Origin: Acidobacteria bacterium Mor1
GTDB taxonomy: Bacteria > Acidobacteriota > Polarisedimenticolia > Polarisedimenticolales > Polarisedimenticolaceae
Length of the DNA: 64,000 nucleotides
Direction: 5' to 3'
Assembly (NCBI GenBank): GCA_001664505.1
Contig: CP011806.1
Coordinates: 5,814,152-5,878,151 of the forward strand
Positions 27,671 to 35,912 of the stretch are shown here, piece after piece (position 1 is the first letter of the stretch; every line of letters begins with the position of its first letter). The notes beneath the pieces were generated by a model, which saw only the letters and a program-made list of their open reading frames with translations, was not told the origin of the DNA and made no database searches. A program made the position numbers and the translations under genes.

Positions 27671-29326
27671 CGTGTCCTTCATCGTCTTGCCGGAGATGAA
27701 GCCGTTGGGCGAGTAGAGGTCTTCCCAGCCGTCGTTGTCGAAGTCGACGAAACCGCCGCCGAAGGCCCAGCCTCCGGAGATGCCGCCGATATCCCGGGTC
27801 ACGTCGGTGAAGCTGCCGTCCCCGTCGTTGCGGTAGAGGCTGTTGCCTGCGGCCTGTTTGCCCAGGGTCTTGCGAATCTCGTGCTCCTCCGGGTAGAGCA
27901 TCGACAGGATCCGATTGCCGGCGGTTGACGACATATTGGTGACCTGCAGGTCGAGATCGCCGTCGTTGTCGTAGTCGCCGAAAGCGACCCCCATGCCGAA
28001 ACCCGGGTCGACGACCCCCGCCTCCCCGGCGACATCGGTGAAGCGCCCTCCCTCGTTGCGGTAGAAGGCGTTCTCGCCGAAGTCGTTGGCGACGTACAGG
28101 TCCTGGTCGCCATCGTCGTCGTAGTCCACGAACCCGGCGGAGTAGCTCCATCGTGCGTCGGCGACCCCGAGGCGCTCGGCGGCTTCTTCGAATCGCCCGT
28201 CTCCGAGGTTGATGAACAACCTGTTGGGCGTGCCGTTCTCCGCCTGGTACCAGGAATCGGGCATCACCGTGCCGTAGCGGTTGTACGAGCTGACGTAGAT
28301 GTCGGTGAGGCCGTCCAGATTGACGTCGGAGGCGAGGGCGCTGAAGCCCACGGCTGGTTTGTCGACCCGAGCCTCCTCGGACACGTCCCAGAAAACGAGA
28401 TCCCCGTCGGGGATGAGCCGGTTTTCCAGCAGCATCTGGTTGCCGACGGCGGCGAGGAACAGATCCTGATCGCCGTCGTTGTCGTGATCCAGGAACAGGG
28501 CGCCGGATCCGATCGGCGCGCTTCCGACCAACGACTCGCGGCTGACGTCGGTAAAGGTGCCATCGCCGGCGTTGAGGTAGAGCCGGTTCCGTTCGACGCC
28601 GGTGACCGCCAGGTCCAGCAGCCCGTCGCCGTTCACATCGGCGACAGCCGCGCCGTGAGATACGAAGCCCTGGTTCCGCCCGACGCCGAAGGGCGGGAAC
28701 ACGCAATCCAGCCCGGCGGGGTAGGCCACTTCGCTGAAGAGGTCCACCGCGGCCACCTTGGACATCAGGCTGTCGGGGACGAAGTGCCGGATCTGCCAGA
28801 CCGCGTCTTCGCCGGACTGCCGGACCACCTCGATGTGCGCGGTGCCCTTGACCCACTCCCGGCGCCCCTGCTCGTCGCGGGCCACCAGGAAGAACTTGAT
28901 CTGCGCCTGTCCCTCGTGCCCGGAGTCAGCGAACGAGGAGTGCTTGACCTTGAAGCGGGCGTCTTCGATCGATTGGAAGCGGCCGACGAGGCTCTCCAGG
29001 CGTTTCAGCGCTTCGTCCCGGTCGAGGGCTTCGGTCCCGGTGCCGAGGTGCCAGGGGCGCTCGAGCACCCACTTCGTCTTGAGCTTCGCTTCCGGAGCCG
29101 GCGGGATTGCTGCCATCGTCACCGATTCGGCCCAGTAGCCCCCGAGGGTTTCGTAGTCCCGGTCCCGGACCGTGACCGACATGGCGAGCAGATCGTTCGC
29201 CAGCGCTTCGGCAAGGTCCTCGTCCCGCTCGAGGCGGTCGCGATCGAACGAGCCGGGTCCCGAACCACAGGAAGCAAGCAGCGGGATGAGGAGCAGGCCG
29301 GCCGTGATGAAAAAGCGAATGTTCAT
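27668..29326 (-). CDS. CRTAC1-family FG-GAP lipoprotein, N-terminal part up to in-frame UGA
   Basis: 552 residues before the UGA. It has a lipoprotein signal (MNIRFFITAGLLLIPLLASC, lipobox LASC), a SnoaL/NTF2-like region (about 30-200) and an FG-GAP/VCBS beta-propeller with at least six calcium-type loops (ADVNGDGLLDLAV, DHDNDGDQDLFL, SDVNLDGLTDIYV, DYDDDGDQDLYV, DYDNDGDLDLQV, DFDNDGWEDLYS). It stops at NGFISGKTMKDT, in the middle of the final repeat, and the frame resumes after one codon with the rest of the family sequence. The full protein would be about 920 residues, anchored outside the cytoplasm. The upstream divergent region of 345 bases separates it from the DUF1800 operon. Confidence 0.88.
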   Translation of the reverse strand: MNIRFFITAGLLLIPLLASCGSGPGSFDRDRLERDEDLAEALANDLLAMSVTVRDRDYETLGGYWAESVTMAAIPPAPEAKLKTKWVLERPWHLGTGTEALDRDEALKRLESLVGRFQSIEDARFKVKHSSFADSGHEGQAQIKFFLVARDEQGRREWVKGTAHIEVVRQSGEDAVWQIRHFVPDSLMSKVAAVDLFSEVAYPAGLDCVFPPFGVGRNQGFVSHGAAVADVNGDGLLDLAVTGVERNRLYLNAGDGTFTDVSRESLVGSAPIGSGALFLDHDNDGDQDLFLAAVGNQMLLENRLIPDGDLVFWDVSEEARVDKPAVGFSALASDVNLDGLTDIYVSSYNRYGTVMPDSWYQAENGTPNRLFINLGDGRFEEAAERLGVADARWSYSAGFVDYDDDGDQDLYVANDFGENAFYRNEGGRFTDVAGEAGVVDPGFGMGVAFGDYDNDGDLDLQVTNMSSTAGNRILSMLYPEEHEIRKTLGKQAAGNSLYRNDGDGSFTDVTRDIGGISGGWAFGGGFVDFDNDGWEDLYSPNGFISGKTMKDT

Positions 29327-29671
29327 GGGGGCAATCTACCGGCTCGACCGGAGAGGTGACGACCGGCTCGGGGTGCCCAATCGCCCCGGGAAGGTCCGGA
29401 ATGAGACGGAAGCGGTTTCGGAGGGGGCAACTCCCCGGGTGCAGTGATGCCGGCCGCAAAAGCCGGTTTCTGGGGGAAAGTTCGCCGGAAACTGCCTCAG
29501 CGGCACCGCCCGGGTTGACTTGCGTCAAGGGTCACGGTAAACGTCGGGGGAGCCCGTGTGGGCCCGAGGGGTCCCGAGTCGGCAAACCCCCTAAACCCTC
29601 CGGGTGGACGATGAGTCTGAGGGGGTGAGGTTTGGAGGGGGATGCTCCAGACCCGTAGACCTGGGGGGGAC
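29327..29671. other. Divergent intergenic region upstream of the DUF1800 operon
   Basis: About 345 bases with no supported gene. It holds a promoter-like pair with a palindrome at 29515-29543 (listed separately) and very G-rich runs just before the DUF1800 start (29617-29670), which could form a quadruplex. I see no riboswitch. Confidence 0.5.
29515..29543 (+). promoter_or_regulatory. Promoter with FNR-type palindrome over the -35
   Basis: The palindrome TTGACTTGCGTCAA (29515-29528; TTGAC-N4-GTCAA) has the shape of a CRP/FNR-family site. Its left half also reads as a -35 (TTGACT), spaced 17 bases from a TAAACG -10 (29538-29543). If both are used, a bound regulator would overlap the -35 and repress. 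A near-identical palindrome precedes the ferredoxin gene. Confidence 0.45.
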
Positions 29672-31570
29672 ATGGGGAACTCAATCCGGGCGTCGCTGCC
29701 CGTCCTGTCTTTGTTGCTGGTCGCGTCGCTGAGCTACGGAGCGCCGCCCGGTGAGGTCACCGGGATCGGTTTCAGCGGCAAGGATCTGTTGCAGTGGTCC
29801 GCGACCACCGGAGCCGACGACTACAACGTCTACCGTGGCTCCACGTCCCAGCTCGCGAGCGTCGGTGCCCGCTGTCATGGCGACGAGATCGCGGTGCTCC
29901 AGTTCAATACGCCTGCGATACCCGAGCCGGGCGCTTCCTTCTACTATCTGGTGACCGGAGAGTCCGACGTCGACGGAGAGGGGAGCGCCGGCTCCCAGTC
30001 CGCGGGACCTGCCCGCGAGACCCTCGGTCGTTGCGATACGGTCATGCGCAACCACGTGCTCAACCGCAGCGGCTACGGCTGGGATGAATGGAGCGAGGAC
30101 CGCCTGGCCACCCTGGGCACGGCGGCCTACCTGGCCGAGCAGCTCGACCCCGCCTCCATCGACGAAGGGTCCAACACCGAGCTTCAGTCAAGGCTGACCG
30201 ACATCGGCCCGCCGGACCGGGTGGAAGACCTCCAGGCGATCGCCATCGTGCGCGCGGTCTACGCCCGGCGGCAACTCGAGCAGCAGACGGCGCTGTTCTA
30301 CTCGAACCATTTCACGACCCAGTACCAAGAGGTCTACAACTTCTTCAACGTCTACAACCCGGATCTGGTGCGCCGCCGGCTCGAGGCGACCACCCTGCAG
30401 GCCCGTGACGAGGACACGTTCCGGGACCTGGGCTTCAACGGCAACTTCCGGGAGATCCTCGAGGAAGGGGTCGTCGGCGCTTCGATGATCCTCTACCTGG
30501 ACAACGACAACAACGTGGTCGGCCGGCCCAACGAGAATCTCTCCCGGGAGGCCCTCGAACTGCATTCCATGGGGGTGGACAACGGCTACACCCAGCTGGA
30601 TGTCGAGGAACTCGCCGAGATCCTGACCGGCTGGAACGTGTGCAAGAAGGAGACGCCGGACATCGACGATCCGCTGGCGCCCTGTATCCCACGCAATTTG
30701 ATCGGCACCCCCGGGGAGCCCGCAGGGGCCTGGGTGCGCAACTTCAGGGTCGACCAGCACGACTGCAGCCAGAAGACGCTCTTTCTGGGCACGCCCTACG
30801 AGACGGTGATTCCGGATACCTGCGACGGTCTGGGCGATCCGACCTCGGCAGGGGAGGACGACCTCTACCTGGCGCTGGATGCGATCGCCGACCACCCCTC
30901 GACCGCCGAGTTCATGTCGACGAAGTTGCTCAAGCGCTTCGTCAGCGAGTCGCCGACCCAGGCGATGATCGACTCGGTGATCGCCGAGTGGAACGACGAC
31001 ACCCACCCGGCCGGCCGGGGGGACCTGCGGGAGGTGCTGCGCGCGGTGATCGAGCAGTCCGCGTTCCTCGATCCGGACCAGGCCGGCAGCAAGATCCGCA
31101 CGCCCTTCGAGCATGTGGTCGCGGTGTTTCGCGGGATGCGGGGCCAGACCAACGGGGCCAACACCGTGGCCGGCTACATGAACCGCCTCCAGCACGTGCT
31201 CTATCGCAACGCGTCGCCCGACGGCTATTCGGAGCTCGGCGGCGACTGGATCGGTACGACCAACCTGTTGGAACGGCAGAACTTCGGCCTGGATCTCACC
31301 GAGAGCATCTTCATCAATCCGGACTTCTCCGAGCGGATCATTCCGCTACTCAACGACAACGGCATCTCGACCGCCCCGGGCAACGCCGAGGCGATCGTCG
31401 AGTTTTTCAGCGACAAATTGTTCGGAGGCGCATTGACGGTCATGGAAAAGCAGGCCGCCGTCGACTACCTCAACACCGATGAGTTGGGGCAGACGACGCC
31501 GTACAACGACGCGCGCATCCGCGAGACGATTGGCTTCATGACGGGTTATCCCCAGTTCCTGGAACAGTAG
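29672..31570 (+). CDS. Exported DUF1800 protein with N-terminal fibronectin-like module (copy 1)
   Basis: A 632-residue protein. Signal peptide MGNSIRASLPVLSLLLVASL; then a module of about 100 residues (PPGEVTGIGFSGKDLLQWS, DDYNVYRG, CHGDEI, FYYLVTGE, LGRCD) shared with three other proteins here; then the DUF1800 domain with NHFTTQY, FNGNFREIL, the family core RPNENLSREALELHSMGVDN and VEELAEILTGW, and HPSTAEFMSTKLLKRFVSE. DUF1800 genes are almost always next to DUF1501 genes, as here (nine bases downstream). Their biochemical role is unknown. The start at 29672 is chosen for the signal peptide; an ATG ten codons earlier is possible. Confidence 0.88.
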   Translation: MGNSIRASLPVLSLLLVASLSYGAPPGEVTGIGFSGKDLLQWSATTGADDYNVYRGSTSQLASVGARCHGDEIAVLQFNTPAIPEPGASFYYLVTGESDVDGEGSAGSQSAGPARETLGRCDTVMRNHVLNRSGYGWDEWSEDRLATLGTAAYLAEQLDPASIDEGSNTELQSRLTDIGPPDRVEDLQAIAIVRAVYARRQLEQQTALFYSNHFTTQYQEVYNFFNVYNPDLVRRRLEATTLQARDEDTFRDLGFNGNFREILEEGVVGASMILYLDNDNNVVGRPNENLSREALELHSMGVDNGYTQLDVEELAEILTGWNVCKKETPDIDDPLAPCIPRNLIGTPGEPAGAWVRNFRVDQHDCSQKTLFLGTPYETVIPDTCDGLGDPTSAGEDDLYLALDAIADHPSTAEFMSTKLLKRFVSESPTQAMIDSVIAEWNDDTHPAGRGDLREVLRAVIEQSAFLDPDQAGSKIRTPFEHVVAVFRGMRGQTNGANTVAGYMNRLQHVLYRNASPDGYSELGGDWIGTTNLLERQNFGLDLTESIFINPDFSERIIPLLNDNGISTAPGNAEAIVEFFSDKLFGGALTVMEKQAAVDYLNTDELGQTTPYNDARIRETIGFMTGYPQFLEQ

Positions 31571-31579
31571 GAGGTTTCG

Positions 31580-32995
31580 ATGCAACACAAAAGCACGTGC
31601 TCATGCTCACGGCGGCACTTCCTGCGAGGATCCGGGCTGACTCTGGCCGGCTTCGGCGCGGCGTCGCTCTTCCCCACCCCGCTGATCCAGAGCGCCATGG
31701 CCGGCAATCTGGAGAACGCGAACAAGCGCATGCTGTTCTTCTTCCTGCGCGGGGGTAACGACGGGATCAACACGCTGATCCCTCACGGCGATCCGGACTA
31801 CAACACCACCAACCGCCCGAACCTCTACATCCCCAACACCTCGTCGATCGATCTGGGCAACAGCTTCGCCCATCTGCATCCGGCGATGGCGGACGTGATG
31901 CCGATGTTCGACGACGGTGAGCTGGCGATCCTGCACCGGGTGGGTTACCCGAACACCAGCCGCTCCCATTTCGACGGTCAGCGGATCTGGGAAAACGGCG
32001 ACCCGACCCAGCCCCAGATGTTCGAGGGTTGGTTGGCCCGCTACATCGCCGAAAACGCCCTGGCCAGTGGTGCGCCGATTCCGGTGATCACCTCCCAGGT
32101 CACGCCGCCGCTGATCCTGCGGGGCAACGAGAAGTTCGTCAATATCGCCAACCCGGACCAGTTCGACTACCTGGACGACGATCCGAACCGCTCGAAGTAC
32201 GCCAACGCCTGGCGTTCGGTGTTCACCGACCTGGTCGGCCTCGAGCAGTACCGGCCGGTGCTGTCCCAGACCGGCGTCAAGCTGGTCGACACCCTCGACG
32301 AGTACCGTTCGTGGGATCAGGAGAACTGGCGCCCGATGGACCCGGACAACCCGACCGACGAGTTGTTCCCCGTCGACGACCAGGCGATCCCCCACAGCAA
32401 GGGTTTCGCCGCCGAGTCCTACGCCTTCTTCCGCTCGCTCAAGATCTGCGCTCTCTCGCTGCTCGAGAGCGACGGTTCCAGCAACGGTACCCGCATCGCC
32501 GGTTCCCAGCTGGGCGGCTTCGACCTGCACGACAACCAGGTGCAGAACGGCAACCCCACCGGCGGTCGCCACGCGGAACTGCTCTCCTGGCTGGCCTACG
32601 GCATGCGCTCCCTGCGCATCGTGTTGAGCGGCGCGGCGATCGACACCCGCACCTATCCCAACATCTGGGCCGACACGATCATGACCACCCTGAGTGAGTT
32701 CGGCCGCACCAGTATCCAGAACGGAAGTCTGGGTAGCGACCACGCGGCGTCCACCGTCGTCTTCGTCGGCGGCGGCGGAGTCAACGGCGGGGTCTACAAC
32801 TGCGACGCCGGGACCTGGCCTGCGGGCATCATGTTCGGTGACAGCGGCCGCTACCTGCCCGAGCGCACGGACTACCGGGCGGTCATGTGGGAGATCCTGC
32901 GGGACCACATGGGTGCCAGTCCCGCGGGTCTCGAGTCGATCTTCCCCGGCTACACCGCCGGCGGCCTGGGTGCCCAGGAGCTGGGAATCGTCTGA
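31580..32995 (+). CDS. Tat-exported DUF1501 protein
   Basis: A 471-residue protein with a twin-arginine signal (CSCSRRHFLRGSGLTLAGFG), so it is probably folded, perhaps with metal, before export. The domain shows the family motifs FFLRGGNDGINTLIPHG, HPAMADVMPMFDDGELAILH, NTSRSHFDGQRIWENG, the SEFGRTSIQNGSLGSDHA motif and VGGGGVNGGVYN. DUF1501 has distant similarity to the alkaline phosphatase/sulfatase superfamily, but no activity is established. It sits between DUF1800 and the LVIVD protein, and its stop overlaps the next start (TGATG). Confidence 0.92.
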   Translation: MQHKSTCSCSRRHFLRGSGLTLAGFGAASLFPTPLIQSAMAGNLENANKRMLFFFLRGGNDGINTLIPHGDPDYNTTNRPNLYIPNTSSIDLGNSFAHLHPAMADVMPMFDDGELAILHRVGYPNTSRSHFDGQRIWENGDPTQPQMFEGWLARYIAENALASGAPIPVITSQVTPPLILRGNEKFVNIANPDQFDYLDDDPNRSKYANAWRSVFTDLVGLEQYRPVLSQTGVKLVDTLDEYRSWDQENWRPMDPDNPTDELFPVDDQAIPHSKGFAAESYAFFRSLKICALSLLESDGSSNGTRIAGSQLGGFDLHDNQVQNGNPTGGRHAELLSWLAYGMRSLRIVLSGAAIDTRTYPNIWADTIMTTLSEFGRTSIQNGSLGSDHAASTVVFVGGGGVNGGVYNCDAGTWPAGIMFGDSGRYLPERTDYRAVMWEILRDHMGASPAGLESIFPGYTAGGLGAQELGIV

Positions 32996-35889
32996 TGAAA
33001 CAGCTGCTGCAGTACAGCGTGATGCTCCTGCTGGGAGCCACGCTCTGGGCCCAGGAGCCACGGATCGAGGAGGTGCGCCCGGGGGTGCTCCAGACCGACG
33101 CCGCCACCGTGCTGGAGCTGGCAGGGGCCGACCTGGAGGCCGACGGACATCTGAGCCTGCTGGACGGCGGGCCCTACGAGGTCGGCAACCTGTTGATTCC
33201 GAGCGGCATCAGCGGGGTCTTCTGTGACGGCTCCAAGGTCTACGTGTCCTTCTACGACACGGTGACCAAGCTCGGCGGGATCCAGGTGCTCGACGTCTCC
33301 GATCCGTCCAATCCCACCGAGATGGGGCGGTTCGAGCTGGGCGATTCGGCCAGCAGCGTCGTCGTGCGCGACGGCTACGCCTTCATGCCGTTCCTCAACC
33401 CCTACACCTTCATCGGCGGGATGCACGTCGTCGACGTGCAGCAGCCCGAGACTCCGATCCGGATCGAAACCTACAACACTCTGACGAGTCCCCAGAGCAT
33501 GGCCTTCCGCGATGCTCTGGTGTTCATCGCCGACAGCAGCTCGGGGCTCCAGATCATCGATGTGTCCGATCTGGCGGCGCCGGTGCTCGCCGGTAGTGCC
33601 GACACCCCGGGGATCTCCTGGGATGTGGCTCTCGCCGGCGATCTGGCCTTCATCGCCGACGGTTTCATGGGCCTGCAGGTGGTCGACATCTCCGATCCGA
33701 CGGCGCCGTCGGTGGTCGGCGGCTACACGCCGGCCGGCAGCTTCTCCTTCGGGGTCGCCGCCAGCGGAGACACGGTCTACCTGGCGGACTTCGCCAACGG
33801 GCTCCTGGTGCTCGATGCCTCGAACCCGGCCGCGCCGGTCGAGATCGGGCGCTTCGCCACCCCCGAGGGAGCGACCGGAGCCACCGTCAACGGTTCAAAG
33901 CTCTACGTGACCGACGGCCTCGGCGGTTTGCACGTGCTCGATATCTCCGAGACCACGGCACCTCGCTGGCTCGGCGGCTACAAGCCGAGCGGTTCGTCGA
34001 GCTTCATGTTCGGCGTCGAGGTCGAGGGGGATCTCGCCTTCGTTACCGACACCCAGAACGGGCTGCGCATCGTCGATGTGCGGCGCCCGTCGGCTCCCGC
34101 TCCGGTCTGGCAGGTGCCGTCCGCCGGCGAGTCGCTGGATGTGGCGGTCGCCGGCGACCTCGCGTTGGTCGCCGACGGCGCTGCGGGACTCGCGGTATTC
34201 GACCTGACGGCGGAGCCTGCAGTCGAGATCGCTCGCCTCGCCACGGCGGGGTCGGCTCAGGGGGTCACCCTCGAAGGGGACCTCGCGGCGGTATCTCTCG
34301 GCAGTTCCGGGGTGGAGTTGATCGATGTGAGCGATCCCTCGACGCCTGCTTCGTTGGGGCGTTGGGATACCTCCGGATCGGCGATGGCGGCGGAGATCGT
34401 CGGTGATTTCCTCTACGTGGCCGACGACCGCCGCGGATTGCAGATTGCCGATATCTCGGCACCGGCGCTACCGCTGCGCATCGGTGGATTCGATACCCGT
34501 GGCCGGGCGCTGGACGTGTTGATTGCCGGCGGCCTGGCCTACGTGGCCGACGATAACCGGGGCGTGCGGGTGATGGATATCTCCGACCCGACGGCACCCC
34601 GGGAAATCGGTGATGTCTCGACTCCCGGCCGGGCCAGCGGGCTCGCCCTGCTGGGCGATCTGCTGCTGGTTGCCGACCGCAGCCGCGGGCTGCAGGCGAT
34701 CGACGTGTCCGATCCGACGTCGCCGGTGGTGCTCGGGGACTTCATCGGTGAAGACCGGGCCTCGGCGGTTGCGGCCGCCGGTGATCGAGTGCTGCTCTCC
34801 GATGGACTGAACGGCGTCAAGCTCCTCGACCTGGCCGATCCCGCGTCACCGAGGTTGCTGGCGGCCCACGAGACGCCGGGGCGCGCCGGCGGCGTGGCGT
34901 TGTTCGCCGACGGTTCGTTGCTGGTGGCCGACGGTGTGCAGGGGCTGCGCCGCGTCGCAGCCCAGCCGGTTCCCGGCGAGCTGCAGGTGACCGCCGACGG
35001 GATCTCCGCCGAGGTCCCGGCGGGTCTTCCCAGCGGTCCCTACGACGTGATCTACGAGGCAGCCGGGGGCGCGACGGCTGTTGCGGCCAACGCGGTCGTT
35101 GCTTGCGGCGGTGGAACGCTGCTGTCGGGACTGACTCCCCGGGCGCTTCCCGGGCTTCCCATCGATTGGTATCTGGAGGTCAGTTCCGGCCGCGATCTGG
35201 GGAGGCTTTCCGCCCGGGCACTGCTGCCCGACGGAGATCTCTCCACCGACCCGGTGTTCGTGGCGACCCAGGGTCCCTCGACCATCGATCTGGTCGAATC
35301 CTCCGACGGCTGGGTCGTGCGCCTCAGCGGCGCCGATGAGCAGGGCCTGCGCGCCTTGTGGACCCAGGTGGCCGGTTCGGGCGGGTTCCCCCTGGAAGCT
35401 GCTCCGGACGGCAGCTTCGGGCCGGTCGCGGTGCAGGACGGGCTACCGGGGGGTCCGGTGCTGATCGAGCCGATGGCACTGGGCGCCGGCGCGCTGCCCC
35501 TCCAGCTCGAGGGGCCGGCCACGGCCTACCGCTTCCGCCTTGACGAAAGCGGCCGACTGGTGGCCGCCGGCATGCGCGGTTCCGACACCGATCTGCTGTT
35601 CGAACTGTCGGCAGGGGAGGAGCCCTGCCGCGCCGCCAACCTCCGTTCGTGGAGAGGAGCGGTCTCGAATTACTGTCGTCAGTCCGATCCGATGGATCTG
35701 GCTCGGCGGCGGCTGTGCGGTGGTCCCCTGGTGGGACGTCCCGACGGCCGTCTGGCTCCGCTCGACGACACCGGCGACCGGCCGGTGCCGGTGGGTGGGT
35801 TGAATCCCGAGGGGGCGCCGGATCCGCGTCATCCCGGTGACCGAATCAAAACCGACCGACTGCGGTCCCTGGACTCGGCGAAACGCTGA
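32995..35889 (+). CDS. Secreted LVIVD-repeat beta-propeller protein
   Basis: A 964-residue protein with signal peptide MKQLLQYSVMLLLGATLWA. From about residue 90 to 660 there are about thirteen LVIVD repeats of 40 residues, each with a G-[LV]-x-[LIV]-[LIV]-D-[VI]-S-D-P-x-x-P core (for example GLQVVDISDPTAPSVVG, GVRVMDISDPTAPREIG). The count suggests two propellers. The C-terminal 250 residues are beta-rich and end in a basic tail. The ATG overlaps the DUF1501 stop by one base, and the next gene starts 23 bases after its end, so it is a core member of this operon. LVIVD proteins are surface or periplasmic; the partner may be DUF1501 or DUF1800. Confidence 0.9.
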   Translation: MKQLLQYSVMLLLGATLWAQEPRIEEVRPGVLQTDAATVLELAGADLEADGHLSLLDGGPYEVGNLLIPSGISGVFCDGSKVYVSFYDTVTKLGGIQVLDVSDPSNPTEMGRFELGDSASSVVVRDGYAFMPFLNPYTFIGGMHVVDVQQPETPIRIETYNTLTSPQSMAFRDALVFIADSSSGLQIIDVSDLAAPVLAGSADTPGISWDVALAGDLAFIADGFMGLQVVDISDPTAPSVVGGYTPAGSFSFGVAASGDTVYLADFANGLLVLDASNPAAPVEIGRFATPEGATGATVNGSKLYVTDGLGGLHVLDISETTAPRWLGGYKPSGSSSFMFGVEVEGDLAFVTDTQNGLRIVDVRRPSAPAPVWQVPSAGESLDVAVAGDLALVADGAAGLAVFDLTAEPAVEIARLATAGSAQGVTLEGDLAAVSLGSSGVELIDVSDPSTPASLGRWDTSGSAMAAEIVGDFLYVADDRRGLQIADISAPALPLRIGGFDTRGRALDVLIAGGLAYVADDNRGVRVMDISDPTAPREIGDVSTPGRASGLALLGDLLLVADRSRGLQAIDVSDPTSPVVLGDFIGEDRASAVAAAGDRVLLSDGLNGVKLLDLADPASPRLLAAHETPGRAGGVALFADGSLLVADGVQGLRRVAAQPVPGELQVTADGISAEVPAGLPSGPYDVIYEAAGGATAVAANAVVACGGGTLLSGLTPRALPGLPIDWYLEVSSGRDLGRLSARALLPDGDLSTDPVFVATQGPSTIDLVESSDGWVVRLSGADEQGLRALWTQVAGSGGFPLEAAPDGSFGPVAVQDGLPGGPVLIEPMALGAGALPLQLEGPATAYRFRLDESGRLVAAGMRGSDTDLLFELSAGEEPCRAANLRSWRGAVSNYCRQSDPMDLARRRLCGGPLVGRPDGRLAPLDDTGDRPVPVGGLNPEGAPDPRHPGDRIKTDRLRSLDSAKR

Positions 35890-35912
35890 CCCGCAGGTTG
35901 GGGGCAATCTTG

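Noticed and set aside
29617..29680. G-runs before the DUF1800 start as a riboswitch or quadruplex
   Set aside because: No known riboswitch core is visible, and quadruplex formation from G-runs cannot be judged by eye.
33300..34930. Repetitive DNA that could suggest a satellite or CRISPR-like array
   Set aside because: The repeats are protein-level LVIVD units of about 40 codons with diverged DNA; there are no identical repeats with unique spacers.
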